A stretch of DNA of 64,000 nucleotides, taken from contig VCMS01000021.1 in NCBI GenBank assembly GCA_022539475.1, forward strand, positions 310,001-374,000, given 5' to 3'. This document shows, piece by piece, positions 52,256-64,000 of this stretch (positions are counted from its first letter, which is position 1; every line of letters begins with the position of its first letter). Origin of the DNA: Gracilaria domingensis (taxonomy: Eukaryota; Rhodophyta; Florideophyceae; Gracilariales; Gracilariaceae). A program made the translations under genes and the position numbers. Below the pieces are notes generated by a model. It saw only the letters and a program-made list of their open reading frames with translations, did no database searches and was not told the DNA's origin.

Positions 52256-54254
52256 GTTGCGTTGAGAGGGTTGTTGGTGTGGGTGTTTCGGATGGAAAAG
52301 GGCGTGCTTCTGGATGCCGTCCAGAGGATAGGAAGGTGCGCGGTTGATCGGCGGCCGACCGCGCGCAATGTCGAGACGGTCGAGCCCTTTTCAGTGCGAA
52401 GGAGCGCGGCCCTATCTACAGGGTGGATTCTACACGTTCAGATCTATCTTCATGTACAACCAATCAGCGGGCTGGGCCCAAACATTCGCAACTGCTCCGC
52501 ACTGAGACAGTCGCAGTTTCAAAAACGATGCCATTAGCGCGGTTCTCTTTTTTGTATGTCCTCTAGCTAGATACTGCGGTGAACTGCATTGCAGCTTTTC
52601 GAACCCATCGCCGTCCTCGCTCCAACTCGGATGAACCAACGCTTTCGTGCTCGTTTTTCATTAATGCGCAAGGGTGATGACTGAAGCTTGGAAGCACTAA
52701 ACAGCTAATCTTTTTACATCCTTAGGCTATACCTTTGTTCACCGAACTACCCCTCTACAGGAGTATGTATGCACAGCAGTATATGCAGGCCCTGAGTACA
52801 TGGTTCCCACCTGGACGGCCCCTCCACTGCGACGCGGATTAGATATCACTCTAATGATCATCATGGCGATAACCATGTCCGCGGAAACCTTGCTGTGTTT
52901 GCAAAGCTGTTTACAGACTTTCGTCCTTGAGTTGAGAAGACTGCCGCTGGCGGCAAGCATCAACCCGTTTGGTCTAATCGCTCAGAGGTACCACCGGAAT
53001 AGGACCCATCCTAGCGTGTTTCACAGCGAGTTTTCGAGGTATTAGAGCCTCCAAATGATTCACCCAAGCATGTAGATCAATAAAATGAGCGATTCCATTC
53101 TCTATCGCCCCCAGACCTGGTTGCAGCCAATCAAGGGGCGTAATACTACTTCAACCTGCTTTCGTGGACAAGCTGTTTCTTTTCTTCAGAGTAAGGCATT
53201 CTATAGTATTATTCCGACCAGGTGTTGTATTATCCGGGGTCCAATGTCACGAGGTCTAATGGTCGGGATCAACCATCATTTCGCCTTTTAAGAGAGCCGA
53301 TTTTGGCACCATCCACACCGCAGGTCTAGCAAGCAGTTTATGGTTCCCCATATTAGGTTCGAAAACGTAACAACGTCTAGCACAATGATTGCCGCTGCCA
53401 GAAAGTTGAGAGCTTGGCCTAAGTTCACGTGTTTCCAATGCGATCTCAGCTGAGAACGATCGTAATCATGCCTACTGTTGAGATCTGAGTATTAGTTGGA
53501 TCAGAGAATTGGAAAGTACTTCGGTTCAAGAGCAAGAGCTGCAGGGCCTGCGAGAAAAGTGGTGAGGAACGGAAGCGACGGAAGAAGAAATCAAGTTGAG
53601 AAAATAATATGATGTATCTATGTGGAGCGATTCCTTTCTCGCCACATCTTACGCGGTTGGTCGCTACGAGCAAAACGTTTTGCACTACCCCTGGTACCGA
53701 CGGTACCGTCGGTACCCTTGGCAGCACTCTCTGATTGGTGAAGCCAACGTGAAACATGAAGTAAGTAAATTGCATAATGTAATGCATCCTAAAATTTTAT
53801 GACAGTACATGTACAAGCGATCTCACAGAATTGAGCGCATATGCAGCGGGAATGCTTCTCGCGAAGGTAGTAAAGGCACGTTATAGTAGAGCGGTTATAC
53901 TGCAGCAGTATGTGGGCAAGTCGCGTGTCATATCGACGGACTCGTTTCTGCCTGCCTCATGCGCTCTCTCCCCGTGTAGTTCTTGCCACCTTCGGCCCCC
54001 TCTTAACGTGTCTTGCGAAGGAAATCACTCAAATCATATCCTTGTCCTTCTCGCGTGACTCTCGAGTTAAGACTTGTGAGTGGTTCTCGATTCAGCACTT
54101 GCGACTAGCAATAGACTCAGCAATCAATATACTACAACTTCATGGGGCCGATGCGAAGACTATTTACTTCTCCGCGACAATCTGACAGACCGGGCGGCTC
54201 TTAATCCCCCCCGTTTACCCAGAACGCCAATGCGGGCGCTTTTTCACGATCATC
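52256..54254. other. Intergenic stretch, 2 kb, no gene recognised
   Basis: It starts with the promoter region of the MYND gene. Several frames of 60-125 codons exist on both strands without motifs. A small palindromic GGTACCGACGGTACC cluster lies near 53693-53716. Confidence 0.45.
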
Positions 54255-55258
54255 ATGGGTCTTACAATCACCACCATAGAGGTTTTCTTGCTGCAGCAAC
54301 TGCTGCTATTCTGCACCACGTTCTCACACGCTGGCAATGAAAAGGATTTTGAAATTCTCTCTACGTCAACGATCGTATCAAACATTACAGAGGAGCTTGA
54401 TACGCTCGCAGTGGATATAGTAAAAACAAGGTGGCCTTCTTTGACTTAGGCTCTGATGATGTAATTTTGGGAATGCATCCTTATGCAAGATCTACGAGGG
54501 CGCCTCGTCGAGCGATGAGAGAAGATAACGATTGGGTGTCGAGTTTCAGGGACGAGGGCGGAAAAATTGACGTCTGTGATGCAATCTACGCGACACCAGA
54601 TGGTATTTGGATGGAAAATAACTCCGAACTTAGCAGAGCACATGCTGTTAAGGTTGTCGCAGTTCTGAACAAGAATTTTTGCGAGAATGGAAGAAATGTG
54701 GGTTCCCGGCCCTACCGGAACATACAGCCGCCGGGTTGGACGACGGGAAATTGCGCACCTCGGAATGGCAGAACAAACTCCCGTGGACATATGCTTGCGA
54801 GAAGACTTGGCGGCTCTGGGAGAGATGTGCGGAATATCTTCATGTTCTGCCAAGACGCAAACGGCCTTGCTCACACTGTGTTTGAAGATGCTTTGGCCAG
54901 CTTGTAACAAGCAGACAGCACATACGGTCCTGCGCTTGATCCGGATTGTAAAGTGAAGGTGGAGGCGAGGCCAATATATAGTGCATTCCTTGAAAGAGAG
55001 GGCGCACCAATTGCGCTCAGGTACTCGGCAGAAATCCAAGACCGGGACGGCAATTTCAAAGCGCCATTCTTCGACGTAAGGATCGAGAACAGACAGTTGG
55101 ACAACTTCGAGTACACGGAGTACCGGAATGCTGCGGACAGAAAAGTCGTACTGAACTATCTTGTGAGGTGGTACAACGGACGCAACGAATTGGTACCAGC
55201 CAAGTTTGCCGTGGATAGACTGCCGAGTAGGGAAGGCTTTGACCATATCAAATGTTGA
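54255..55258 (+). pseudogene. Fossil of a secreted DNA/RNA non-specific endonuclease
   Basis: The 5' part has a classic secretion signal (MGLTITTIEVFLLQQLLLFC ... SHAG). The main part resembles the Endonuclea_NS_2-type nuclease domain found in bacterial polymorphic toxins: a RGHMLARRLGGSGRDVRNIFMF block (the 'GHL..RFGGS...NLVPM' motif with its catalytic His), then a VKVEARPIYS strand and a beta-rich end. It is not one open frame and appears broken once or twice. It may descend from a bacterial gene acquired by transfer, or from an old host nuclease. The family call rests on motif order only. Confidence 0.5.
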
Positions 55259-56657
55259 TGATAGTTTGCTATATAAAAACACAGTTACATGTTAGCTATC
55301 ACACGCTTGATAGCCAAAATAGACTCCAGAGCTGAATGGCGCAGATTCTCCGCCGTGGTAATTACATAACGTTTTTTTTAACATGTATGCTTTAATGCAT
55401 TGCCTTCGGCTGCATATGCGCCTCTGTGAGTAGGTGTAATGATTTGAAGAATCAAAACGTGTTGCCGGTACCGAAAAAATACGTCAATTTACTTGAGTCA
55501 AGAAGCTCGAGGATCACAGTCCATGCCAGTCAAGTCTCAACGGCGCCAGGATAATCACGATGGCAAGTATAGCCCGTAAGAAAGAAAAAGAAAAGAAAGT
55601 TATTTAAAAGCACCTGTTTGCTTGGGTTCTTGTATGTAAAAGCTACTGTTTCTCAACTTCTTCAGCTCAACATTCCACATAGAAATTCTTGCGAAAGCAT
55701 CCAGTTGAAAAATAACAAAAAATTCCAGCTGACGCAAAATAATTTGCATGAAGAACAGGAACGCAATTCGCGCCAAAAAGGATATGGGCCGCAATTTTTC
55801 TTAGCTCCCATTGTTCTTCAAATAGCAAAGAAAAAGAAAGATATCAACAGAACAAGAGAGAACAAGAGAGAACAATTTAACGTTTCTACACTGATTACTA
55901 AATAGCTATCAGCATAGTAAACTATCTGTTTCTAATTGCATATCCCGTGTTTTCTCTCTTTCCCAATCTACATAATTGTCAGTTTAAATATTTTCTAATG
56001 AGCAAACCGTCCTAGCAGGTCAGAGCTTTATCGATTCATAACTTCGAACTGGTACATTTTAAGTACCTAAATCTATGCTAGGAACCTATCATGCCACGAA
56101 TCGTTACGAATTGTCTAAAAGCTGCGCTTTCTTTTGTCTTAAACTGTTTTTCTTACTTTGAGGGGATTTTTCAAGAGTCAACATTTTTCCAAGACTGGCA
56201 GTCAACAGATTACAAATATTTAAAAGAAAAAGAACTATGGTATTATAAACATTGTTTATTAAACAAGATGGCGAGTGGATTCCGTTAATCCAAATGAGTT
56301 GTAAAATATATTTGCGAAATAGGAAAGTCTACAGTGTAAGCACAAAGAACAAAACAACTTGGCCCCCTACAATTGGGCGCCAAAATGGGATAGACAAGCC
56401 ACAGCTGCCCATTGGATTGCATCTCGCGCCCGTAGATTCAGGCTCATTCACCTTGAATATTGACAATGCTGCTGCCCTTCAACTGCATGCGCTGTGTGTA
56501 GGGCCACGCATTCATTAGGCTCTTGCATCATACCACAAGCACTGCTGCGTCCCCGATCCTTTCGAGCGCCCACCCCTCTCCACCTCTGCCCATGCATCCA
56601 AGCCACCATTCGCGCGGAGCATAGTCGCAGAAGTGTTTCCGCTTTTGATACATCATA
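55259..56657. other. AT-rich intergenic stretch upstream of SerB
   Basis: This is AT-rich with purine-rich runs (55580-55890) and no gene motifs. The last 150 bp before the ATG at 56658 should contain the SerB promoter. No TATA box is evident. Confidence 0.5.
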
Positions 56658-58046
56658 ATGACAGCGAAAGTCATCAACGGAAACTTGAGCCAGGGAGGCG
56701 CTGAGCTATCGCGGCTGACGGCTACTTTCACGGGAAAGGACGAGCCCAGGGCTGCAAGTGAGGTTATAGCCGCTGCCGCGCTGGCGGAAGCGAAAATTAT
56801 CGATCTTAAACAGACCGTCATACAAGACTATATCACTCTTGTCATCGAATTAGAAGTAGAATCTTGCACCGCCGCCGAAGCACACGTTTATAAGTCTCTG
56901 CTGGCCATCGCCCAAAATTTGTCGCTCACCGTCGATTTCGATGTTGCAGCCGAAGATATGCCCCTGCAACAGTTTCAAAAGCTTGAAATGATAGGTGCTG
57001 GTGCATTTGAAACTCCTCGAGAAGAACGCCGCCCCACGTGCATCACCAACGGTAAAATCATCCATAAGGCACCTCCAACACATTACGTTCTAACTCTGAT
57101 ATCCAGTGACTCTATATCACCCCTATTTCTGACCGATATTGATTCTTTGTTGGCAGATGGGGCGTTCACTATTGATAAGGTCACTCGCCTGAGCACGTCT
57201 GGGCTCCGTTGCTTGGAGATGACGGTTGTCAGCTATAAGGCATTGTCCCCTAACGACGTTAACCAGTTGAGAAAACAGTTATATGCGTTAGGAAAGACTG
57301 AAGGAATCGATGTGGCACTGCAAGCGGAGTCAGTGCTGAGAAGGTCGAAGAGACTTGTGGTATTCGATATGGACAGCACGCTAATCCAACAAGAGGTTAT
57401 CGACGAATTGGCTCGCTACGCAGGCGTGTATGAGAAGGTGAAGGAAATCACACATAGAGCCATGAGTGGCAAACTGGATTTTCGCGAAAGTCTTCGCGAG
57501 CGTGTGGCATTGTTGAAAGGAACGCATTCAAGCGTGTTCCAGAAGGTAATTGACAACTTGCAGTACACACCCGGCGTAAAGCTACTTTGCAAGACGCTCA
57601 AGAAACTAGGCTACCGACTGGCGGTGATTTCTGGCGGCTTCACGCGAATTACTTCTCATGTGCGCAACGAACTCGGGTTGGACTACGACTATGCCAACGT
57701 GCTGGAGGAGAAGGACGGGGTGTTCACGGGAAGGACGATTGGGCCTGTGGTGAATGCGCAAAGAAAGGCGGACCTGCTGATCACGATTGCGCAGCAGGAA
57801 CGAATCACTTTGGATCAGGTGATTGCAATCGGCGATGGGGCAAATGATTTACCCATGCTGGGCACAGCCGGCTTGGGAATCGCGTTTAACGCAAAGGCGG
57901 CAGTACAAGAGGCAGCGAGCTTTCGAATCAATCATCCGAGTTTAATGACGGTTTTGTATCTTTTGGGATTCAGCGAGCATGACCAGGCAGAGCTCCATGG
58001 AGAAGGCAGTAATCATTCGGGCTCCATAGGCGAGGCGGCGGCCTAG
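56658..58046 (+). CDS. serB: Phosphoserine phosphatase (SerB), double ACT-like N-terminus
   Basis: The 462-aa protein catalyses phosphoserine to serine, the last step of the phosphorylated serine pathway. HAD motif I is VVFDMDSTLI, with D237 as nucleophile and D239. Motif II is VISGG (S325). The motif III lysine is K370 region (QRKADLL), and motif IV is GDGANDLPM (392-400). Capping segment residues follow motif I (VIDELARYAG). Residues 1-110 and 135-220 look like two ACT-type regulatory domains (beta-alpha-beta with YVLTLISSDSISPLFL), as in the longer bacterial/actinobacterial SerB proteins. No convincing transit peptide is present, so the location is probably cytosolic. The gene is intronless and ends 84 bp before the convergent UMP1 gene. 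Confidence 0.9.
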   Translation: MTAKVINGNLSQGGAELSRLTATFTGKDEPRAASEVIAAAALAEAKIIDLKQTVIQDYITLVIELEVESCTAAEAHVYKSLLAIAQNLSLTVDFDVAAEDMPLQQFQKLEMIGAGAFETPREERRPTCITNGKIIHKAPPTHYVLTLISSDSISPLFLTDIDSLLADGAFTIDKVTRLSTSGLRCLEMTVVSYKALSPNDVNQLRKQLYALGKTEGIDVALQAESVLRRSKRLVVFDMDSTLIQQEVIDELARYAGVYEKVKEITHRAMSGKLDFRESLRERVALLKGTHSSVFQKVIDNLQYTPGVKLLCKTLKKLGYRLAVISGGFTRITSHVRNELGLDYDYANVLEEKDGVFTGRTIGPVVNAQRKADLLITIAQQERITLDQVIAIGDGANDLPMLGTAGLGIAFNAKAAVQEAASFRINHPSLMTVLYLLGFSEHDQAELHGEGSNHSGSIGEAAA

Positions 58047-58130
58047 ACATGTCGTTGGGTGCGCAGTAGCCAATGAGCAAAATACATGTAAGATAAAGGA
58101 GCAGAACGACGGCGGCCGGTGACACGGCAG

Positions 58131-58526
58131 TTAAAGCGGTGCCTGCGAGCGAGCCGTGACGCCAAGGATTTGCTCCAGCTGCTCTCTGGGCGGCTTCTCG
58201 GGCATGTACGGACATTCGTGCGGCAGGTTCATGAAGTCCTCAAAGTCGATCTTCTCGTCGCGCCCGGTGAAGGACTCGAGGCCGGCGTAGGAGGAGGGCA
58301 GCCCCGGCAGGCGCTGGCACTGCGAGAGCATGTGCTTCTGCATGGCCAGGCGCATGGGAAGCGCGGCGCCGTACGCGGCGGCCTGCAGCTTGCGGCGCGT
58401 GAGCTGCTCGGCGTCGGCCGACTTGGTCTGAATGGCGTGCACGGGGTGCGGCGCGGTGGCGGAGTACTTGAGCGTGGCGCCGGGCGCGGCGTCCGGCCTG
58501 AGCTGCGTGCGCGTGGGGCGATCCAT
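58131..58526 (-). CDS. UMP1: Proteasome maturation factor UMP1/POMP
   Basis: The 131-aa protein has the conserved UMP1 C-terminal half: LPMRLAMQKHMLSQCQRLPG, then SSYAGLESFTGRDEKIDFEDF and MNLPHECPYMPEKPP. UMP1 rides in half-proteasomes, helps assemble the 20S core and is degraded when the core matures. The start used is the ATG at 58526. An upstream in-frame extension to 58703 is a low-complexity Arg/Ala run in very GC-rich DNA and would exceed the family's usual length of about 140 residues. It is divergent from the BAR-like/SH3 gene and convergent with SerB. Confidence 0.85.
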   Translation of the reverse strand: MDRPTRTQLRPDAAPGATLKYSATAPHPVHAIQTKSADAEQLTRRKLQAAAYGAALPMRLAMQKHMLSQCQRLPGLPSSYAGLESFTGRDEKIDFEDFMNLPHECPYMPEKPPREQLEQILGVTARSQAPL

Positions 58527-59022
58527 GGCGCGGACAGCGGGCGGCGACCGGGCGCGATGCGGGCGGCGGGCGCGATGCGGGCGGCGGGCGCGACGCGGCG
58601 CGATGGCGCTTGACGCGCCGCGACGCATGTCGTCGAGCGGCGCGCGCTGGAAGCGAGCGCGCGCGCGCGGCCAATGGCGGCGCGCCACGCGGCGGCGCGG
58701 CACACGTGTGCGCGGCGCACACGCGCGGCGGGCGGGCGCCAGCAGCGCGGCGCGCGTCGCGCGTCAGCGCGCTGTAACCGCGCGCGCGCTTAAACGGCAC
58801 CGGCGCGTGGACGCGCCGCGCGCGCGCGGCCCCGCAGCCGCCAAGACCGCCCGCCCGCCGCCCGCTGCCCACGGGACGCGCCTTTCGCCTCCCCCCTGCC
58901 CCGTGTGCCCGCCGCGCGTTTGACCGCCGCGCGCGTCGTGCCGAGCGTTTCCGACGGCTGTGGCTGCCGCCCGAGCCGCGCGCCTTTCTTGTTGGTGCTC
59001 ACGTTGCGCCGTTCATGCGCGC
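58527..59022. promoter_or_regulatory. Very GC-rich shared promoter of UMP1 and the SH3 gene
   Basis: About 500 bp between two divergent start codons is extremely GC-rich, with dense CG dinucleotides and GCGCG runs (58560-58920). It resembles a CpG-island-like bidirectional promoter. No TATA box is visible. Long frames here (Arg/Ala/Pro only) are artefacts of composition. Confidence 0.6.
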
Positions 59023-60654
59023 ATGTGGGGCGAGTCGACGCTGCTTTCTGCCGTTAGCAAGGACTCTGTCGCCGCCGCTATGAACGTCGCCATGCCGCCC
59101 GAGCATGACGCCGTCGTCTTCAACGACAAGTCGCGCAAGTTTGACGAGGCCGATGCCGCCTTTCGCGCTTTGGTCGATGCGCTTGACGCCTACAAGACCG
59201 CCGTGCTGCACGCCGCCGAATGCGGCGTCGCCGTTGCCAGAGCCATGGACTCCTTCTTCACCCAGCCCGACCACAAGCAAAAGCAGCTCGTTGCAAAGTT
59301 TCTCGACTCGCAGCTCGCCATTCGCTCCAAGTGGGTGTCCGAGGCCGAGAAGACGTATGACGCCGAGGTCCTGGCGCCCATCAAGAGCAGGCTGGATGAG
59401 ATTCCAAAGGTGCGAAACACCATTCGCATGCGCGCCAGCTACAAGGCCGATATGGAGAAGCGCCAGAAAAAGCTGCAAACCGAGCGCAAGCGAGACACCT
59501 CTCGCCTCCGAGATAAGCAGCGCCGTCTCAAGGAAATCACCAACCAGTACACCATGTTCCACAACAGCGTCATTCAGAGCTTCAATTACATCGAACGAAA
59601 CATGGGCACGTTTGTTACCGGCCCGTTGCGCGCTCTCGTCTCCGTTATGGCTCAAGTGTCCAACTCCACCGTAGACTCCATGGAGGAGGTTGTAAAACTC
59701 GTCGCGGAGACACCGCCTCTCACGACCGACATGTCACCTGCTCCACCACTTTCCTCTCCCGCCGAGAATGTGGGCGGAATTATTGGCGATGAGGTCTGGG
59801 ATGAAGACTACGTTTTTGCTGATGATACAGAAGTTGAGCCAGAGGATGAGGAAGATAAGAACGAATCAGAGCACATTGAACCATCCCATGGCCTTGCTCG
59901 CGCAAGTTCTCATCTTCCGCCCCGTGGCAGGGTGCATAGCGCCGATGGCGTTTCAAAGAACTCTGCCGCTTTGGGTGGCGATCAGTTCGGTTTGGATTTT
60001 TCGGCTGTAACCAGTCCTCGGCGCGGGCACTCTACCTCTTCGGCGCCGGCGGAAATGTCGCGCGCGTTCTCTCCGGCGACCTCACTCCCAATATTCTCCT
60101 CGACTGCAAACGGTTCCCACAGGGACATTGGCGTGGGTCCAAGTTCTGTGTCTGGTCGTATCCTGCAAAACGGACAGGACACTTTTTTACCACCGTCTTC
60201 TGTTGCGAGCAGTACGTCCACTGAAAACGTGGCTCATGACGCTATGCGGCTCTCTCCACGAAGTGCTCCGTCGACTCGACGTCGAAGACAAAGAGAAGGC
60301 AAAGAAAGCGTTGATACCGTTGGCTCTTTGGAAGGAGGCACACGGACTGAAGTCATGGTGCGAGTCGTCGCCAAGTATGACTTTTCACCGCAGGAAACTA
60401 ACGAACTTGAATTGCGAACCGGGGATGTTGTAGAAGTAACTGGTATGACAGACGGAGGCTGGTGGATGGGGCAGATTGGGCGCTCATGTGGCTATTTTCC
60501 GAGAAACTACACAAGGGAGCTTACAGCTGAGGAAGAGCTTGCGTACATGAACGACAGGAGAAGGCGAACGCGACGGGGTCATCGAAGGCATGACTCCGGG
60601 GACTCTCGACGGTCAGGCCAGACCGCGTCGCAGACATCAGCCCATCTTCTCTGA
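59023..60654 (+). CDS. BAR-like coiled-coil protein with C-terminal SH3 domain
   Basis: The 543-aa protein starts at the ATG at 59023. An upstream GTG-led extension has no ATG. Residues about 20-215 form a long helical, BAR/IMD-like region with alternating charges (SRLDEIPKVRNTIRMRAS, EKRQKKLQTERKRDT, RDKQRRLKEITNQYT). BAR-type modules dimerise and bend membranes. A disordered acidic and Ser-rich middle follows. An SH3 domain ends the protein (about 445-500): KYDFSPQETNELELRTGDVVEV, GGWWMGQIG and GYFPRNY carry the ALYDY, WW and SNY-type ligand-binding residues. By analogy with BAR-SH3 proteins (amphiphysin, endophilin), a role in endocytosis or membrane traffic is likely. The tail is basic. 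Confidence 0.75.
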   Translation: MWGESTLLSAVSKDSVAAAMNVAMPPEHDAVVFNDKSRKFDEADAAFRALVDALDAYKTAVLHAAECGVAVARAMDSFFTQPDHKQKQLVAKFLDSQLAIRSKWVSEAEKTYDAEVLAPIKSRLDEIPKVRNTIRMRASYKADMEKRQKKLQTERKRDTSRLRDKQRRLKEITNQYTMFHNSVIQSFNYIERNMGTFVTGPLRALVSVMAQVSNSTVDSMEEVVKLVAETPPLTTDMSPAPPLSSPAENVGGIIGDEVWDEDYVFADDTEVEPEDEEDKNESEHIEPSHGLARASSHLPPRGRVHSADGVSKNSAALGGDQFGLDFSAVTSPRRGHSTSSAPAEMSRAFSPATSLPIFSSTANGSHRDIGVGPSSVSGRILQNGQDTFLPPSSVASSTSTENVAHDAMRLSPRSAPSTRRRRQREGKESVDTVGSLEGGTRTEVMVRVVAKYDFSPQETNELELRTGDVVEVTGMTDGGWWMGQIGRSCGYFPRNYTRELTAEEELAYMNDRRRRTRRGHRRHDSGDSRRSGQTASQTSAHLL

Positions 60655-61258
60655 CATTTGCCACTAACCTCGCCTGTTGTATGACGATGTTTTGCCACCC
60701 CGTACTAATCCCCACAAAACGATCTAACGAATTCACCACCTTGTCAACGCCGCACGTTGTTTTTTCGGATGTGTGGCTGTTTCTTATCATTGTCTACATG
60801 TAATGGAGCGGGGTTTTGCCAAGATATTTCGGGACGCTCGAGCACAACAACCTCGCCCTGCGTCTGACGGGTTGGTTTTTCCTTAAAACTCACAAAACGT
60901 ACCAAAGGTACACACAAACCGTTCTTGCGACGCTGAAGAGAAACGAGGACGTCTACGACCACGCAGGGGCACAGGATATCTTGTTCCGTACGTATTCGTG
61001 CTTTTCTATAGTGGGCGTAACTGTATTCAGTGCTAGACGTAACTTTGTTTATCGGCTCTGTTGAACGATGCCAGTTATGAGCTGGAGTAAGTTCATTTCA
61101 ACACTAACCGTGGTCTCCTACAAAGTGAGGAGCAGCTAAGACATACCTTCACACAGGTAAAGATGGCAAGGTCAGTTCCGCTCAATCTTGATTTTGACAA
61201 ACTCAGTAAACTATCCATCCCTCTGTCTTTTTTTTAAGAGAATGTTTTCGTTTCTTTA
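60655..61258. other. Intergenic region between convergent genes
   Basis: It holds the 3' untranslated regions of the SH3 gene and of cpn60. No gene motif is seen. An AT-rich poly-T run lies near 61230. Confidence 0.5.
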
Positions 61259-63082
<1,824 letters not shown>

Positions 63083-63609
63083 TCACGACACGAAGGCGAG
63101 CGACGTACTGCGAGGCTGCGGAAAGCGACGAGAGAGCTCAGCGCGGGCGCGATGCGGATCTGGATCGGTGGAATTGGCCCGCATTTGATCTCGCCGTCGG
63201 CACCGGCCCGGCTGGCGGGGCCACGGAACCAACCTGCAACCGCCACCTGATGATCTGTGGCATTCTCTGAACGGCGCTGTCCAGCAAGGCGCGTGCTGCG
63301 GGGAATTGGAGAATAAGAAAAAAAAAAAAACCAAAAACTCAGGTTGTTTCGCACGTGTTCGCGCTGTCCACTCGGCACACGCGACACGGCAGGATGCAAG
63401 CGTTCTGTAAACGCAGCGCTCGCAAACGCCACGCGGCTAGGCGCAACGCCTGAGAGAGCTGCGGCGGTGAGCAGCCGCGGCATGACGTCATATCTGAGCG
63501 GTGAGCATAACTGATATCCTGACACGCCGCGAGGGCACACCCCCCGCGGCCGTTGCGCGCGCAGGCGCAGCAAACGAGTCGTCGCGACCACGCGCGTCGC
63601 AGCGGCAGC

Positions 63610-63663
63610 GCCGCCAAAGAAGCCGCCAAAGAAGCCGCCAAAGAAGCCGCCAAAGAAGCCGCC
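63610..63663. repeat. 12-bp tandem repeat, about 4.5 copies
   Basis: The unit GCCGCCAAAGAA is repeated in tandem. In one frame it would encode Ala-Ala-Lys-Glu repeats. It is a minisatellite in the intergenic region. Confidence 0.8.
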
Positions 63664-63914
63664 GCGACGCGTGACTTGGCGGCGTGCGCCGGTGGGGGGT
63701 GGCAGCGCAGCAGCACTTGCTTCGATGCCGTTTGCGCACGGCGTCCGTCGATGCAACTTTTTGCATGGCGCCTGCGTTGAGGTGCTGCACCGGCACGTTT
63801 CAAGCGCGTCGTGCGAGTCGCGAGTGTTGTCGGCTAATCCGTGCAGTGCGCCCTGTGCCGTGTGTCGGTCCTCCGATGCAGTACGTACGACGGTACACAC
63901 CCCTCGTCGCCGCG

Positions 63915-63921
63915 CATAAAA
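63915..63921 (+). promoter_or_regulatory. TATA-like box pointing out of the window
   Basis: CATAAAA is followed by pyrimidine-rich sequence with no ATG before the window ends. It may be the promoter of a plus-strand gene to the right. Confidence 0.3.
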
Positions 63922-64000
63922 GCTCTGCGTTTCAAATATTCAAACGCTGTCCCTCTGCGCGCTTGCGTTTCGATCTGCTACTCTTCGTCGCCGGTTCGCA

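Noticed and set aside
54446-55282. 278-codon minus-strand frame
   Set aside because: It lies antisense to the nuclease fossil, whose motifs are recognisable on the plus strand. The minus-strand frame has no motif.
58240-58923. Several overlapping frames of 160-210 codons on both strands
   Set aside because: They consist mainly of Arg, Ala, Pro and His and arise from the very GC-rich promoter DNA around UMP1.
58999-59655. 218-codon minus-strand frame rich in Gly, Leu and Val
   Set aside because: It is antisense to the helical part of the BAR-like/SH3 gene.

Overview
The window looks like nuclear DNA from a photosynthetic eukaryote with compact, almost intron-free genes. A red alga is the best guess, but this is inferred from gene style and content and was not confirmed by any search. 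The main pointer is a chaperonin-60 with a plastid-type transit peptide. Single-ORF eukaryotic genes support it: a UMP1 proteasome assembly factor, a MYND-finger protein, a BAR-like/SH3 protein and a mitochondrial HDHD5-like phosphatase. A large load of LTR retroelements sits beside them.

Layout. 1-9.9 kb is gene-poor. It holds a tiny hypothetical ORF, a possible old LTR, a von Willebrand A/integrin-like gene (minus) that lacks an ATG, an LTR fragment that abuts its 5' end, and a 1.39-kb miniature LTR element (TRIM-like) with a 5-bp target duplication. 9.9-43.6 kb is a pile-up of retroelements: a Ty1/copia fossil carrying a nested solo LTR; a Ty3/gypsy element (gypsy-1, about 8.8 kb) inserted in it; a chromodomain-bearing Ty3/gypsy chromovirus (gypsy-2, about 11.8 kb, with an assembly gap); a pogo/Tigger DNA transposase cut by the gypsy-2 3' LTR; and a minus-strand, protein-poor gypsy relative (gypsy-3, 7.7 kb). 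Gypsy-3 has near-identical LTRs and a clean GTAAT duplication, and lies inside an LTR of the gypsy-2 type that itself cut a Myb/SANT-like gene. 44.6-64 kb is the host gene block: HDHD5-like phosphatase (+), DUF493 protein (-), Nudix-like/APH kinase fusion (-), MYND protein (-), a broken secreted nuclease fossil (+), phosphoserine phosphatase (+), UMP1 (-), BAR-like/SH3 protein (+) and plastid Cpn60 (-). UMP1 and the SH3 gene are divergent across a very GC-rich shared promoter. SerB/UMP1 and SH3/Cpn60 are convergent pairs.

Most unusual signals. (1) The chromovirus tail and the whole of gypsy-3 are packed with tiny perfect hairpins (4-5 bp stems, mostly 3-5 nt loops, often every 20-50 bp). Their stem sequences differ but pairing is kept. 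(2) Gypsy-2 carries a 599-codon antisense ORF between pol and its 3' LTR. (3) Gypsy-1 has a duplicated module of about 75 residues between protease and reverse transcriptase. (4) The gypsy-2 LTR has two mutually exclusive 9-bp hairpins around its TATA box. (5) Gypsy-2 has mismatched flanks and mismatched LTR ends, so it may be two half-elements joined at the assembly gap.
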